A stretch of DNA of 64,000 nt from Castanea sativa (taxonomy: Eukaryota; Streptophyta; Magnoliopsida; Fagales; Fagaceae). This document shows positions 23,862 through 36,639 of the stretch, piece by piece; the first letter of the stretch is position 1; each line of letters opens with the position of its first letter. The notes under the pieces were generated by a model. It had not been told where the DNA came from, ran no database searches, and worked only from the letters and a program-made list of their open reading frames with translations. The position numbers were made by a program, and so were the translations under genes. Location of the stretch: assembly GCF_040712315.1 (NCBI RefSeq), contig NC_134013.1:65193501-65257500 (forward strand), given 5' to 3'.

Positions 23862-25160
23862 AAAATTATTCACATAATCATCTTCCAAAAATTTGGCATG
23901 GGTGCTAACAAACATTTTGTTATCCTTATGATTATAGAATAAATAACCCTTGGTTTCTTTTGAATACCCTAAAAACATGCATACTTTCGTTTTAGCTTCC
24001 AACTTATCAGACTTCCCTTTCAACACATGTGCTGGACATCCCCAAATGTGGAGATATTTCATACTAGGCTTGCGCCCACTCCACAATTCCTTGGGTGTGT
24101 TGGGAACAGATTTTGATGGAACCAAATTCAAAATATGCATAGCAGTTTTTAGTGCATATCCCCAAAAAGAAACTGGTAAAATTGAGTAACTCATCATGGA
24201 CCTAACCATTTCCAAAAGAGTCCTATTCCTTCTTTCCGCTACACCATTTTGTTAGGGAGTTCCAAGTGCAGTCAATTGGGAGACAATCTCATTTTGAATT
24301 AGATAATTCTTGAAACCCCTAAGAAGGTATTCGTCATCTCGATCAAATCGAATGGCCTTTATGCATTTGCCTAATTGATTTTCAACTTCAGCCCTAAACT
24401 CTTTGAACTTTTCAAAGGTTTCGAACTTCTGTCTCATTAGGTACACATAACCATATCTTGAGCAATCATCCGTAAAAGTGATGAAATACTCATAACCTCC
24501 TTTAGCTTGGGTTGACATAGGACCATATACATCTGTATGAACTAATTCAAGCAACTCTTGGGCTCTTCTACCTTTTGCATTAAAAGGTCGTTTGGTCATT
24601 TTACCTTCCAAATAAGATTCGCAAACTGGAAATCCATCAAAGTCCATGGGCTGTAAAAGTCCATCTTTGATTAGTCTTTGAATCCTATTTGAATTAATAT
24701 GACCCAAATGCAAGTGCCATAGATATGCATCACTAGTAAAAGGAAGCTTTCTCTTTAATGATTTTACATGAGAGCTACTATCTAATTCAGAATTGTATAA
24801 TTCATGCTTGTTAGGAATTAAAATATAAAAAATATTCACAATATTGCTAGAAAAAATAAACATTTTATCCTTCTTTATTACAACATTGTCTTTGAGGATA
24901 ACACAATATCCATGTTTACCTAAGTAGGTTGCAGAAATTAAATTCCTACGAACATTAGGTACATACAAACAGTCTTCTAATATTAAAACTCTAGACTTAA
25001 AGCATAAATTAAATACTCCAACAGCTTCAACCGGAATCTTGCTCCCATCAGCCAAAGTAAGAAATAGCTCTCTCTCATTCAACTTTCTGGTCTCTTGAAA
25101 CTCCTGCAAAGAATTGCATATATGATTAGTACAACCTGAATCCACACACTAGGAATCCGT
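23862..25160 (-). pseudogene. pol: protease and integrase, second copia element
   Basis: Minus strand. Protease signature DSGCTNHIC at the start (25145), GAG-pre-integrase block YLWHLHLGHINSNRI with its Cys pair damaged (CESY). The integrase core follows with VHTDVYGP (first Asp), a conserved region near FDRDDEYL (second Asp), and [11 protein letters not shown] (third residue Glu). Then comes [17 protein letters not shown]. An in-frame TAA replaces a Gln codon just before QNGVAER (near 24253), and another stop precedes DSGC. The 3' part is cut by the solo LTR at 23856. The motifs are the Ty1/copia order PR-IN-RT; the lineage differs from the SIRE-type elements around it. Confidence 0.9.
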
Positions 25161-25179
25161 TGGATTCTGTACCAAACAT

Positions 25180-26028
25180 ATTTCAAGAAGGAATGAACTT
25201 TTAATACCCTTATTCTTGGCAGCCTTGAATGTTGGACAATTCCTCTTCCAATTTCCTTTCTCACCACAATAGAAACACTTTCCTTTGGTTTTCTTTCATT
25301 TTTTGGCAACTCCTAAGGCAATTTGTTTACCATCTTTCTTAGTAAAGTCCTTCTTCTTCTTCTTACCTTTGTCTTTCGACTTAGGTTAAGAAGTAGAAGC
25401 TTCACCTACATTGGCTTCAACACTAGAAGTACCAAGGATGCCTTCCGCCGCCACTAACTCATTCATTAATTCAAATAAAAAAATAAATCTTTTTGTTCAT
25501 ATTATAATTGAGTCTGAATTCCTTGAATGATTTCGGTAGTGACTAGAATATCATATCCACTTGGGATTCTTCATCAATGTCGGCACCTAAAACTTCTAAT
25601 GTATTCAGATTAGCAATCATCCTAAGACAATACTCCCTCACTGAACTTCCTGCAGCCATTTTAGTATTATAAATTTGCCCCATGGTTTCTTGCCTTGCAT
25701 AACGGCCTTGCTCACCAAACATCTCCTTCAAACTTTACATTATGTCCAAAACTAGTTCTACATCCTGCATTTGATGCTGTAAAACATTTGAGATAGATGC
25801 TAGGATATAGCACTTGGCCATCTCATTAGATTTCTGCCAACGATCATATCACTGTTTTTCCTCAAAAGGAGCATCTAATGAAGGAAAGTTAGGACATGGT
25901 TGAGTAAGCACATATTTGTGCTCCTCAACAATAAGAACAATGTCCAAATTTCTTTTCCAGTCAACATAGTTGGATCCAGTCAGTTTGTTTTGATTAAGAA
26001 TAGCAACAAGTGGGCTAAATGATGCCAT
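25180..26028 (-). pseudogene. gag, second copia element
   Basis: ATG at 26028; the start region reads SPLVAILNQNKLTGSNYVDW, a copia Gag N-terminus. The middle holds GRYARQETMGQIYNTKMAAG and a Glu/Asp-rich helix. The zinc knuckle near 25235-25276 is CFYCGEKGNWKRNC, with the normally conserved His changed to Asn. Stops or frameshifts lie near 25850, 25733 and 25543 and downstream of 25480. Gag packages the RNA; the changed His suggests the copy no longer can. Confidence 0.82.
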
Positions 26029-26901
26029 GATTTAAATCTGAAAATAATAAACATAAATATAATAAGTAAACTGGACATTATCAATTTAGCATATAAGCAT
26101 ATAATATAGAACCTTAATAAAACCATAACATAATATATGCAATGACAACCTAATCCATGTCTATAATTCCTTGGTAGCAAGTTTATTATAAACACATTAA
26201 TTGATTGAGAACTATTCTCATTATTAGTGCTATCATGATAACTCTTATCAAACACTAACAATATGCCGTATTACCTTTAGCCTCTAAGTAATAATGACAT
26301 AGTTCCTTTGGGAGGTTAACATTACACTTAGTCTAGTGTACACCATTATCTAGAGTCATGTGTAGCCACATTTCATTTCCCTTTTATAGTGTTTAAACTT
26401 GTAGTACCATGAAACAAAACACCCTCCTTTGGGATCGCGAGGCATATACGCCAAGACGAGGTATTTGTCCACACTACTTTAAACGGGTAAGTTCAATCTT
26501 GTAGTTCTATGAAGTAAACACCCTCTTTTGGGATCGCGAGGCATATACGCCAAGATGAGGTGTTTACCCACACTACTATGAACTAATAATGAAGGCTGTG
26601 AGATCCAACCCTTGTATCTCTCTCCCACTATATATTTTAAATTAAAGGTTTTTAAGGTCAAGAACCACAATAATGCTAGACACTTTGAAAACATAGTCAT
26701 ACCTCATTAGGAATAAATTTCATAATCCTAGCATTAATACATATAAATATATATAATGTAATATAAACCCATATTACATTTAAAAATCCATATTATATTA
26801 TATATAATATAATATACGGATTCATATGTGTAATATATAATTATTACATTATATAATATTATTATATGTAATCTTATATACGGATCATAAATGCAAAAGG
26901 A

Positions 26902-26943
<42 letters not shown>

Positions 26944-27388
26944 TGCAAGTTGGCCATAATATATGCAAGACAAAAGAAACCATGAATAGCCAAGCTGTGC
27001 ATCAAATCCAAGCCATGAAAATATAGGCCAAGCCATGCAATCCATGCATTAAAGTCCTAGAGTGCATTTATAGACCAAACGGTGCATTAACAATCCAAAT
27101 TTATTTGACAATTGCATAACTTTCATTCAATAACTACCATGAATAAATTCAATCCGTACAAAATTGTTATATATATATATATAACAATCAATGCATCAAG
27201 TCAATTTATCAATGCATTAAACCAATACTTCCAGTGGTTTGGCATGGATCCAATTAAGACACGGCCCCACATGAATAATTACTCTTCAAGGGCAGTTATT
27301 GCTTTCTATGAATGTCGTATCTTAATGTAATGTCCAAGAGAAATTCTAAAATTCAATCACACATCATACAATCATGATATGAAAATCT
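26029..27388 (-). repeat. 5' leader of the second copia element
   Basis: Non-coding, between primer binding site and gag. It contains a tandem pair of about 100 bases (26405-26480 and 26510-26580) sharing GGGATCGCGAGGCATATACG. Also a strongly A/T-rich part with an (AT)n microsatellite at 26909-26940. Just before the gag ATG the minus strand has 'ttattattttcag', which looks like a splice acceptor. Confidence 0.7.
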
Positions 27389-27401
27389 GGCTCTGATACT
27401 A
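27389..27401 (-). other. Primer binding site, second copia element
   Basis: Minus strand TAGTATCAGAGCC, initiator Met tRNA complement with one mismatch (A for G at the second base), two bases from the LTR end. Confidence 0.8.
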
Positions 27402-27403
27402 AT

Positions 27404-28826
27404 TGTTGGAAAAAACTGGTTTTGTATCTCATACAAAACATATAGCAGAAGCAACAAACAATGATCTATTTCATTCATGATTGATAACGTGTACTATATA
27501 AATTTTAGAATTTAAGAACAAGATAGCGTACCTTGGTGTGATGAAATTCAAAATCAAAGATTGAAGTATTTAGGAATACTTTTAATCTTTACTCCAATTC
27601 CACTTTACACCCAAGATGTGTGGTCTCTCAATCAGTTTTCAAAAGAAGAATGAAAGTGTGTCTCACTCTCACATACACACCATTTCTTATATCACTAATA
27701 AAAATTCTGTATGTTTCTCCTTTTATAACTAACTAATTATCTAATTGTGCTGGCCTATTAAGCCTTTCCAATTGGGCTTTAGTGTGTGGCTTAGAGTGGG
27801 ACCAAAAGGGACCAATAAGACACTAGCTCCAATGGGCCTTAGGCTTTTTCGTCAACTCTTGACAAGTCCAAAGTTACCATTAATTATATTTAATACCACT
27901 ATATAAATATAATTGCACTCTAGGCCTTATTAATAAATTATATCCCAAGACTTTATTATACATGCAACCCCTTCATAAAATATTCGTAGTAATACAAAGT
28001 CATAAATATAGACTGCCACTTTGAAATTTACTACATCTTAATCCTTGAGTACCTAATTTAATCATTTAAGTTATTCATCATATATTTATGAAATCCAATT
28101 TCATAAATATATACTTTAGTAACTCTTTACTAAAGTGGTTAGGCCTAACATTCTGAATAACCAAACCATTAAACTTATCTCAAGGGAATATTTTATATCT
28201 CCATTAAGAGATTATGAATTCCATCTTGAGAATATATGTTCCATCAACACTAAATGTGGCTGCCCAACATACTGAGATTTTGATCGTTACTTTAGATCTC
28301 ACTCCTGATATATCAAAGTAACCTACACCTCATGATCATGTCCATTATTTTCTCAGGATTAAGAGTTCATGCAAATAAAAGTCATGAGATTTATTATTCA
28401 TTTGACAGTCGTTAGGAGAATAATAAATCTCACAGCGGTCCAGTTCAATATGTCTTAACTCTTAAAACATATCAACATATCAACTAGAAGTCTCCACTTT
28501 CATGATCAAGACAAATCATCTTAATTGATATGTTATAGTCTTTGCAGATGAAATGCTCAATTTCATCACCAACTACGAACTATAAATTCTGAGTTTATAA
28601 AGAACTTGTGACTTATATCTTCTGTGACTAAATCACATAAATCACATACTATGCATCTCATGAATTATATAATAATGTCCCAATATTCATGTTACCATTA
28701 TTTTAGATAATAATAAAACAACTTTATTATTCACAATATTAAGTCATACACAATGTCATACATAATGTCATACATAATATCATACATAGCATCATACAAT
28801 AAGATTTAAGGGCACAAATCCAAACA
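27404..28826 (-). repeat. 5' LTR of the second copia element (family D)
   Basis: 1423 bp, minus strand from TGTTTGGATTTGTGCCC (28826) to TTTTTTCCAACA (27404). It matches the solo LTR 57715-59111 along its whole length, which fixes both ends. The 3' LTR of this element is not in the window because the element is truncated near 22226. Confidence 0.88.
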
Positions 28827-28842
28827 AAACCAACCTTGGACC

Positions 28843-29350
28843 TTATAATTTCAGCATCATTAGGGAACGGAAGCTCGAGTCGTAAGGGTACAAAATACGG
28901 TGTCTACAATCTAGGTTCCTATTAGTCTCAAGAATGCAAGATATCAACCTAACCGAGGCATTTTGAGTCCAAAGATAGTATCCTAACTTAGTATTATCAT
29001 GGAAGTTGTACACCCAATTAATATCGCGGTGAATGAGGTTAACATTCATCTTTTTGTTTATACAAGCCACTCTATTGACTATCCTAAAAAGGTTGGGAAA
29101 GCACTAGGCAAGGCTAATTCTAAAAAACAAGAGAAAATTCTTCATTACTTTTTCCATGGGGATCTTCATTTCTCCTTCTATGAAAGCTATCATAGGAATG
29201 GCAACTGTGCCAAACCTTTTCTTAAGAAGATGCTCCCCAACTTCACAATGTTCAAAGTGAACATCATCAGGAATATTGTACTTGGCTTTAAAAGTCTTTA
29301 TCTTTTTAGGGGTGTTAACTAGGGAAGCTAGCTTACCCATCCTAGGGATT
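28843..29350 (-). pseudogene. Relic of a gypsy-type accessory ORF
   Basis: Reads ATG at 29337, then FKAKYNIPDDVHFEHCEVGE, FGTVAIPMIAFIEGEMKIPM, LLFFRISLA, a stop, then NPFRIV-like and INWVYNFHDNTKLGYYLWT, ASVRLISCILETN. The pattern resembles the 'putative gypsy-type transposase' domain (Pfam PF04195, from memory) found in ORFs of large plant gypsy elements. At least one in-frame stop and no intact ends. Lies next to the LTR at 28826. Confidence 0.6.
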
Positions 29351-30283
29351 TGAAAGAAGAAAGGAGATCCTAAATAAAATACACTAAAGACGGGAGGAAA
29401 GTACAAAGACCAAAGAAGGCATGGAAGAACTTACAGGAGAGAATTATGAAGACAAAGCACCAAGGAATTGCTCTTTGAACAGAATTTTGGCTCAAAAAGG
29501 GGGAGATTAGAGCATAATATGCCTTTCCCCTTTCCACATATAGGGAAAGAAGGGCGGCAAATTTTCGCCCAATTCTTAAGGTGAAATGGTGGCTGCACGA
29601 TCTCCATCTCACCCCAAAACATAGGGGACAGCAAGCCACCTATAGCATTAATGGTTGCATGGGGAACCTAAAGCACCATAGATACGCCTCATCAGTGGAT
29701 TTGATGTGTAAGTACATGTGAAAAGGATGGGCACATACCAAGTTTCCTACCAGTATCTTTCTTCCTGTCAACTTAGTAGGATCCAAAACCCCACATTTTC
29801 GAAGGATAAGGAAAGTGGGATTTATGGGGGCTATTGTGATGAGCAAAAGGACATATAACAAATTAAGCCTTAGTTTGACTCTAATTAGGCCCAACTAGAG
29901 GTCTAAATGAGCTATGCAAGCTCACTAAAACCGAGGGAATAGATCGTCTGAAGAATTAGCTAGTCCGACGAAGGAGCTAGGAGATGGACAAGCCAAGGAA
30001 GCTACAAAGTTCATGGGCCAAGCTGAACGTATCAATTTCACGAAGGTAACAGTAATTGACTGGATAAGTCTTGGAGGAAACTTCCTAGTGAAGATACCAT
30101 CACCTTCGCATTAAATGTAATGCACCAACTAAGCATGCTATATCAATGGCCGAATGACTCATAAATAGCGTCATCACAGCTTATTACCTACTCAGCATGG
30201 CCTCAAAAGGAAGGGAGGAGAAGGATGAGACAAGCATCCTGGAGAAGAATCATCCACCATCTAGGTGGAGGGACAGGATTAAG
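29351..30283. repeat. Non-coding repeat-like DNA left of the CACTA element
   Basis: No gene. It continues on the other side of the CACTA element (31729-32080, ending around 'atccagcccaagtaatttttgggcccc'). The two parts together look like a retroelement leader or LTR but no ends were found. Confidence 0.35.
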
Positions 30284-31728
30284 CACTACAAAAAAACGCG
30301 GGCTATAGCCGCATTTACAAAAAATGCGGCTATAGCTAACCTATAGCTGCGTTTCTAAGAAATGCAGCTATAGACTTAACCAATAGCCGCAATTTTAAAA
30401 TGCGTCTATAGGTAAAGTCTATAACGGTGTTTTTAAGTGTTTTTAGCTGCATTTTTTTATAGGGCCTATAGCCGCATTTAAAAAATGCAACTATAGGTCC
30501 AGCCAAATAATAAATATTTTTTTTAAAGGCTGACCTGTAGCCACATTTAAAAAACGCGGCTATAGGTTAAGTCTATAGCCGCGTTCAAAAAACAAATATG
30601 AATGTTCAAAATATGAACTCTCAAACTCTCCCTCTATATGGTCCTAAAAATAAAAATAAAAATAAAAACTCTCACAGTCATTCGGAAAAAAAAAATAAAA
30701 AAACTCTCTCATATTAATCTCAAAACTCTTTCAATCTCTCTCTCATGCTATCACCAATCTATGTCGTCAGAGATCCAAAAAGTGCTAACCCACGCTGTTG
30801 ATCCCTCTTTCCCGCTGATGCTGTATGAATGGGTTTGTGAAAATATGGGGTTTTGTTCATTTTTGTTCCCTTTAACTTTTTGTCTCTCTTTGCAACAGAT
30901 CTGAAGATTGAGTCTCTCTTTGCTTTAGATTTGAAGATTTTGACTCAATGAAGCGAAAGTGCCTCAAAAAATTATCTCTCTTTGCTTTATTCTTCTCGGA
31001 CCCATGGCCGAAAATTATTTTCTTTTGTTTGATTGTGTTTTGATCAATTTTGGGTTTGAGCATATGGACTCTTTTTGGTTGTATTTCTGTTATGGGGATT
31101 TTTGTATTTTTAAGCTTGTGCTTTTGTTTTCCTTGAATAGATTGTGTCAATTTGGGTTGTTTTTGTTGAAGGAGATGTTCTGTTTGTGTTCTTGTATTTT
31201 AGAGCATGTTGTGTTTGTATTGTGGGTATGTTGTGTTTGATTAATTTTGAAATTTTCTGGGTTTTTTTCTGAATTTGAATTTGCTGTATTTTTGTTTTGA
31301 ATTTCTTAATTTAATTAAAATTGAAATTTTAAAGTTTGAAAGCATTAATTTTAAAGATTTTAATTTTAATTTTAAAAAATTTAGAAAAAAACTTTTGATT
31401 ACCGAAAATTAATTTTTGGTAATCAAAATTTTTTTAAGAAAAATATAGGGGTCTATAGCCGTGTTTTTTAAATGCAGTTGTAGGTTGAGGACCTATAGCT
31501 GTGTTTGTTAAACGCGGCCTATGTAAAGGCTATAGCTGCATTTTGAAAACGCAGTTAAAATTGCTCCTATAGCCGCATTTGCAAAAACGCGGCCATAGAC
31601 CCCTCAGGCCTATAGTCACGGGTTTTAGGCCACGCTTGTAAATGCGGCTAAAACAAATGCAACTATAGGCCAAATCGTCCTATAGCCATGTTTTAAAAAT
31701 GCGGCTATAGGACATTTTTCTTGTAGTG
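30284..31728. mobile_element. Non-autonomous CACTA (En/Spm) transposon, 1445 bp
   Basis: Ends CACTACAAAAAAA and, on the other strand, CACTACAAGAAAA; flanked by perfect 3 bp target duplications AAG (30281-30283 and 31729-31731). Both subterminal regions (30295-30590 and 31440-31712) are packed with direct and inverted copies of CTATAGCCGCATTT, the transposase-binding type of repeat for this superfamily. The centre is A/T-rich with no transposase; a 92-codon stretch there has no recognisable domain. Confidence 0.95.
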
Positions 31729-32459
31729 AAGGAAGAGAACCCCCTGTATAAGTGGCTGATCCAGAAATTAGGAGAAAGAGAGAGAGAGAGAGAGTATACA
31801 GTGAGTATTGAGTGAGAATTCAACCTTGTATTTGCCTAAGTGTATAAGCTCGTTGGTAATTCTGAGGAAGAAGTAATAATCAAAAACTTGTTTTATCACC
31901 TAATTTGTCCAATAGTGTTGTTTATTATCAGTTCATTGTGAGAAATTATTTTTTAACCTCAACTGTTGATCCAGAAACTCACTTCTATAAATTAATTGCT
32001 ATGGATATTAATCCAGCCCAAGTAATTTTTGGGCCCCTCGAATTTTAGCCCATACAACAATAATCTTCTTTTATAGTAGAAAATGGTAGCTTAATTGGTT
32101 GGATAACGTTTTGGGATTTTTTTTTAAAATTTGAAATATTTAAAAAACTGTTATAAAAAAGCGTGGTAGCTGTCTATTAAAACATGGATGCCAAACTAAT
32201 TGTAAGTGGGATAGTTCTGGGGAAAAAAATTGGAAGTGGGATAACCAAATAAGGGGATTGAGAGAGAAAAATTATTGGAACTTGGAAGTCAAAAACTAAG
32301 ACTTGGATTTAAACATCTCTAAAAAAAATGTGGATTAGAGGAAGAAACTGCCTTCTTAAAATTTAGAAGTACTGTGTTTTGATAGGAGTGATTATAGCAG
32401 ATTTTGAATTCCTATTTTGTAGCAGTGTTTTTTGTGAAGTTAGAGATGTATTTTTATCG

Positions 32460-32628
32460 AGAAATGCTATGTCCACAACATTTTCACAACAAATCATATG
32501 TGGCAGGTTGTTACGGGTTGTTATTGGTAGGGTAGAAAAGTAATTTCAGTGGTAGGTTCAAATTAGAACCAATAATAACTAACCACATATGATTTATTGT
32601 AAAAATGTTGTGGACGTAGCACCTATCA
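32460..32628. mobile_element. MITE, about 169 bp, with 9 bp target duplication
   Basis: The two halves are inverted copies: ATGCTATGTCCACAACATTT and, on the other strand, GTGCTACGTCCACAACATTT, extending some 60 bases with few mismatches. Direct repeats TTTTTATCG flank it (32451-32459, 32629-32637). A 9 bp duplication fits a Mutator-like origin, but this is inference. Confidence 0.85.
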
Positions 32629-32989
32629 TTTTTATCGGTTTATTTCTAAGTTTTGCCTTACTTAAACTTAGGGTGTAGAAGTATTTATGAACCACACAGA
32701 AGTCCAATTCAAGGAAATGAATTTTATAGGGAATCTTGTGACGTCATTGACCCTATTCTTAAAATATTTGTTGGAGGAGTCATTGGTTATTGAGTGAGGT
32801 ATTTTTGAACTTCAGAAAAGTCCAAATCAAATAAGGGAATCCTATTATAAATAGTATAGATAGATAGATAAATAAATAATATCTCCAATAAAAATATTAA
32901 TTGAAATAATATGACACTATAAATATATTTAGATTCATACAGCACTAAATATTTCTTAAATTTGACTCTCATGAGTTCTAAGAAAATAA

Positions 32990-33420
32990 TGATTTTTAAA
33001 AATAAAATTTTTTAAAAAAAAAACTCTAAGAAGATAATGATAAATATACACTTCATCTAGTTAATTTTAAAATATTTTTTTTAGTTTTATACTTTTATCC
33101 TCTTTTTTATTTGAAAATAGAAAAATAAATTAAATAACATATGATTTTAGAAAATAACATTTTAGACTTTTGAGAAATATCATTTTTTTGCTTCTTAATA
33201 TCAAATAAAAGAGATATGCGGAATGTGGTTTTTTTTTTGTTTTTTTCTCTTAATGTTATATCAATTTTAATTTTGTCCTTAATTTTTTTATCATAAAGTG
33301 GAAAGGTCCATTATACCACTTATAATTAATGAAAAAAAAAATCTAAAAAACAAAATGTTATCTTAAAAAAGAAAAACCAAACGTTTTCAAAAAAAGAAAA
33401 AAAGAAAAACCAAACATTAA
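32990..33420. repeat. Dispersed A/T-rich repeat, copy 1
   Basis: Similar in order to 43630-44040, including 'ttttaattttgtccttaattttt' and '(ccattat)accacttataattaatg'. The class is unknown. The flanks 32640-32989 and 33421-33513 show no gene. Confidence 0.6.
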
Positions 33421-33923
33421 ATGGCCCCGTGAAAAACCGAACTAAGACCTTCAAATTTACAAGACTCTCTCTCAACTATATTTATGAGTTTTGACTCATC
33501 TATATATATATACTAGTCACTAACCCTTGCTATACACAGGAACTTATCTATTTGTAAGGTAAACTAAACTAATTTTATAAAATCTTAAATTGATTAAGAA
33601 ACTACACCATTACATGATTTGTTCTTGTATGATTTCAATTTGTGTTACAATTTAATGAAGAAGTCATAGCTTACAAAAAATTTGTCAGACAATTTCAGAT
33701 ATTGTAAAAAATAACTCAAAAATTCAGATATTAAAAACTTCTGAAAGACCAAAAAATATTAAAATATCAAATGATTCACTATTTAGAAATTACTGAAACA
33801 AAACAAAATATATATGACTAAAAAATAGAAAAATATAAGAAAAAAATTGGGTTACATTCAAACTAATAATCAGCCATAAGTTTGCACCCTATCATAAAAT
33901 ATCACGTTAATGAAGTAGAGAGA

Positions 33924-33941
33924 TAATAATAATAATAATAA

Positions 33942-33998
<57 letters not shown>
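33924..33998. repeat. (AAT)n microsatellite
   Basis: About 25 AAT units with one imperfection, in the left arm of the inverted repeat and missing from the right arm. Confidence 0.95.
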
Positions 33999-33999
<1 letters not shown>

Positions 34000-34231
34000 T
34001 CAAAGTTTGGATTTAAGTTTGAGTTTAAGTTTAAGTTGAACATATTAGAAAGATAGAGTTTTACTCCTTGATAAGTTTGGATTAAACAAAAATATTGTTG
34101 TTTAAAAAAAATGATGAGTTTGAATTTAAGTTGGACTTGTTAAAGAAATAGAGTTTCACTTTTTATTACATTTGTCATTTTATTTAAATATTGTGCTGAA
34201 GTGAAAAAGTGTGAGAGTTTCAGAGGCTTCG

Positions 34232-34344
<113 letters not shown>

Positions 34345-35548
34345 AATCGAAGCCTCTGAAGCTCTCACAATTTTTCACGTCAACACAATATTTAAATAAA
34401 ATTATCATTTTATTTAAATAAAATTATCATTTTATTTAAATAAAATTATTTTTATTTAGTCCAAACTTATCAATGAGTAAAACTCTATCTCTCTAAAATG
34501 TCAAACTTAAACTCAAACTCATCATTATCATTTTTTTGAAAAAAATATTTTCCACATTAGTACAATATTTAAAAAAATAATCATTTAAAAAAATATTTTT
34601 ATTTAGTCTAAACTTAACCAAGAGTAAAACTTTATTTCTCTAATAAGTCCAACTTAAACTCAAACTCAAACTCAAATATTGAAAATTTATCTCCAAATTT
34701 GCGAGGCTAATCATGAATACTATAACAGTAAAGCAAACCTCAATATTTTTTTTTAAGCCAAGTAGATGTATGGGCTTTTCTTATATTATGTTCTTTTCAT
34801 CTACTTTGTTAAAATAATATTTTATGGTTTTTCATATATTTTTTAAAAAGTAATTTTCGTAGATGAACAACCAAACTCTCTTTAGCCTTTTTCACAGGAT
34901 AAAAAATCTTGCATTAATTGAATTTATTTTTTCAAATGTAACCCATCTTTCTCTTATATTTCTCTATTGTTTACTCAAATATACTTTGTTTTGTTTCAAT
35001 AATTTCTAAACAATGAATCATCTTATTCTTTAATATTTTTTGGTCTTTCAGAAGTTTAACATCTGAATTTTTGAGTTATTTTTTTGCAATGTTTGAAACT
35101 ATCTGACAAATTTTTTGTAAACTATTGCATGTTCAAGCAATGGCTTCTTCATCAAATTATAACACAAATTGAAGTCACACAAGAGCAAATCATGCAATGG
35201 TGTAGTTTCTTAAATTTTTTATAAAATTATTTTAGTCTACCTCACAAATAGGTAGGTTCCCATGCATGGCACGGGTTAGCGACTAATTGATATTAAAAGT
35301 ATTATTTCATCTATTTTCCCTCTCGTGCGTTCATGTCTTTTGGCCTTTCTTTGCTACGCGTTAATAGCTTCTTTATATTTGATAAATAAAACAAGTTTTA
35401 GGCTTGACTGGCTTCTCTTTCGAATCAAAGTTGATTGGGCCAATTCTTATTTTGTTTGGACTTACTAAAATCAACTCCAACAAAAGTTTATTTAATTTTC
35501 CTTTAAATTAATTAAATGAATACTTCAAGTAAATCACTGTGAGATTTG

Positions 35549-36569
35549 TGTTAGGACATATGTGTTTCACTTGTTAAGAACATATGTTATTCATTTATGT
35601 AATTGGCTAATCATTTGACAAAACGCACTATTACTTGTAATTTGATAGATTTAGGATGAGTTTTATACTTCAAGAAACTGTGTTTCAAGATCAAGTGTTG
35701 AAGTCATCAAGTCTGTCCAAGAAATAAGCTGAAAAGTGCAAGTTCATTAAAGCTCGACAGCTAGCATGTGTCGAGGTTTAAAGAGCTGTTCCAGCCCCGT
35801 GGCTCGACAGCTGCTCGACAGCATCTCGATACCTCTATTTGTCAAGGTTTAAGAAAAACATATTCTAAGTTCTGTTTTGATTCCAATCCGTAGATGTATC
35901 TTTGGGCCTTCTTTTCTCCTAAACCTAGACATATAAAAGGATTATTTTAAGGGCCGTCAAAGGTACGCAAGTTGCACAAGCATTGAGAAATCCTTGTTCA
36001 AGCAATTTGTAACTTGAGAAAAATTTCTTGCCCTAGTTCGTCTCTCTTGTGAAGAAGTTGTTGTGTCATTGCACCATAGGGTTTTGTAACCAAGCATCTT
36101 CTTGATCTTCATCGTGTGGATAAATTGAAGAACTTTGCAGCCAACAATCTTCTCTAGTTGGTGATTGAAATCACGTACTGAGATCCGCGCAATTGGTTAG
36201 TCACGTACTTGGGAGCCGTGCATTGAAATAAGAAATTGTCACTAAAGAACAAGTCCAATTGGGTATTGGGGTAAAGATTCAACTGTAGGTTGGTAAGGTA
36301 ATGGGATTCCTTTACTTGTAACCACTTGTTGTGATAATAGTGGAATTTCGGGAGTGGTGACCTTAAAATCACCCGATGGGGTTTTTGCCGTATAGGTTTT
36401 CCCTATTCGTAAACAAATCATCGTGTCATTTAATTTCCACTGCATACTTAGTTTAATTGGTGATTTGTTTATACTACCACACAATTTGCATGTTAATTTG
36501 ATTAATTAATAACTTGGCTAATTAATCAATTAATCCATCACAAGAGGTCAATTCGTTTTTGGCCTATCA
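35549..36569 (+). repeat. 5' LTR of the pol-less element (family A)
   Basis: TGTTAGGACATATGTGTTTC ... GGCCTATCA, 1021 bp. A TATA-like ATATAAAA at 35931-35938 would place the U3/R border near 35965. Confidence 0.95.
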
Positions 36570-36571
36570 AG

Positions 36572-36583
36572 TGGTATCAGAGC
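36572..36583 (+). other. Primer binding site, initiator Met tRNA
   Basis: TGGTATCAGAGC, two bases after the 5' LTR. Confidence 0.93.
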
Positions 36584-36639
36584 AGACACACTCTGATTAG
36601 GGTTAATCTTTGTGTGTGATCCATTGACCCCTGTTTGTC

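Noticed and set aside
28999..29322. Plus-strand ORF of 107 codons
   Set aside because: Antisense shadow of the gypsy-type relic on the minus strand.
30638..31240. Two ORFs of 88 and 93 codons inside the CACTA element, as possible captured gene
   Set aside because: A/T-rich, low complexity, no match to any family I know.
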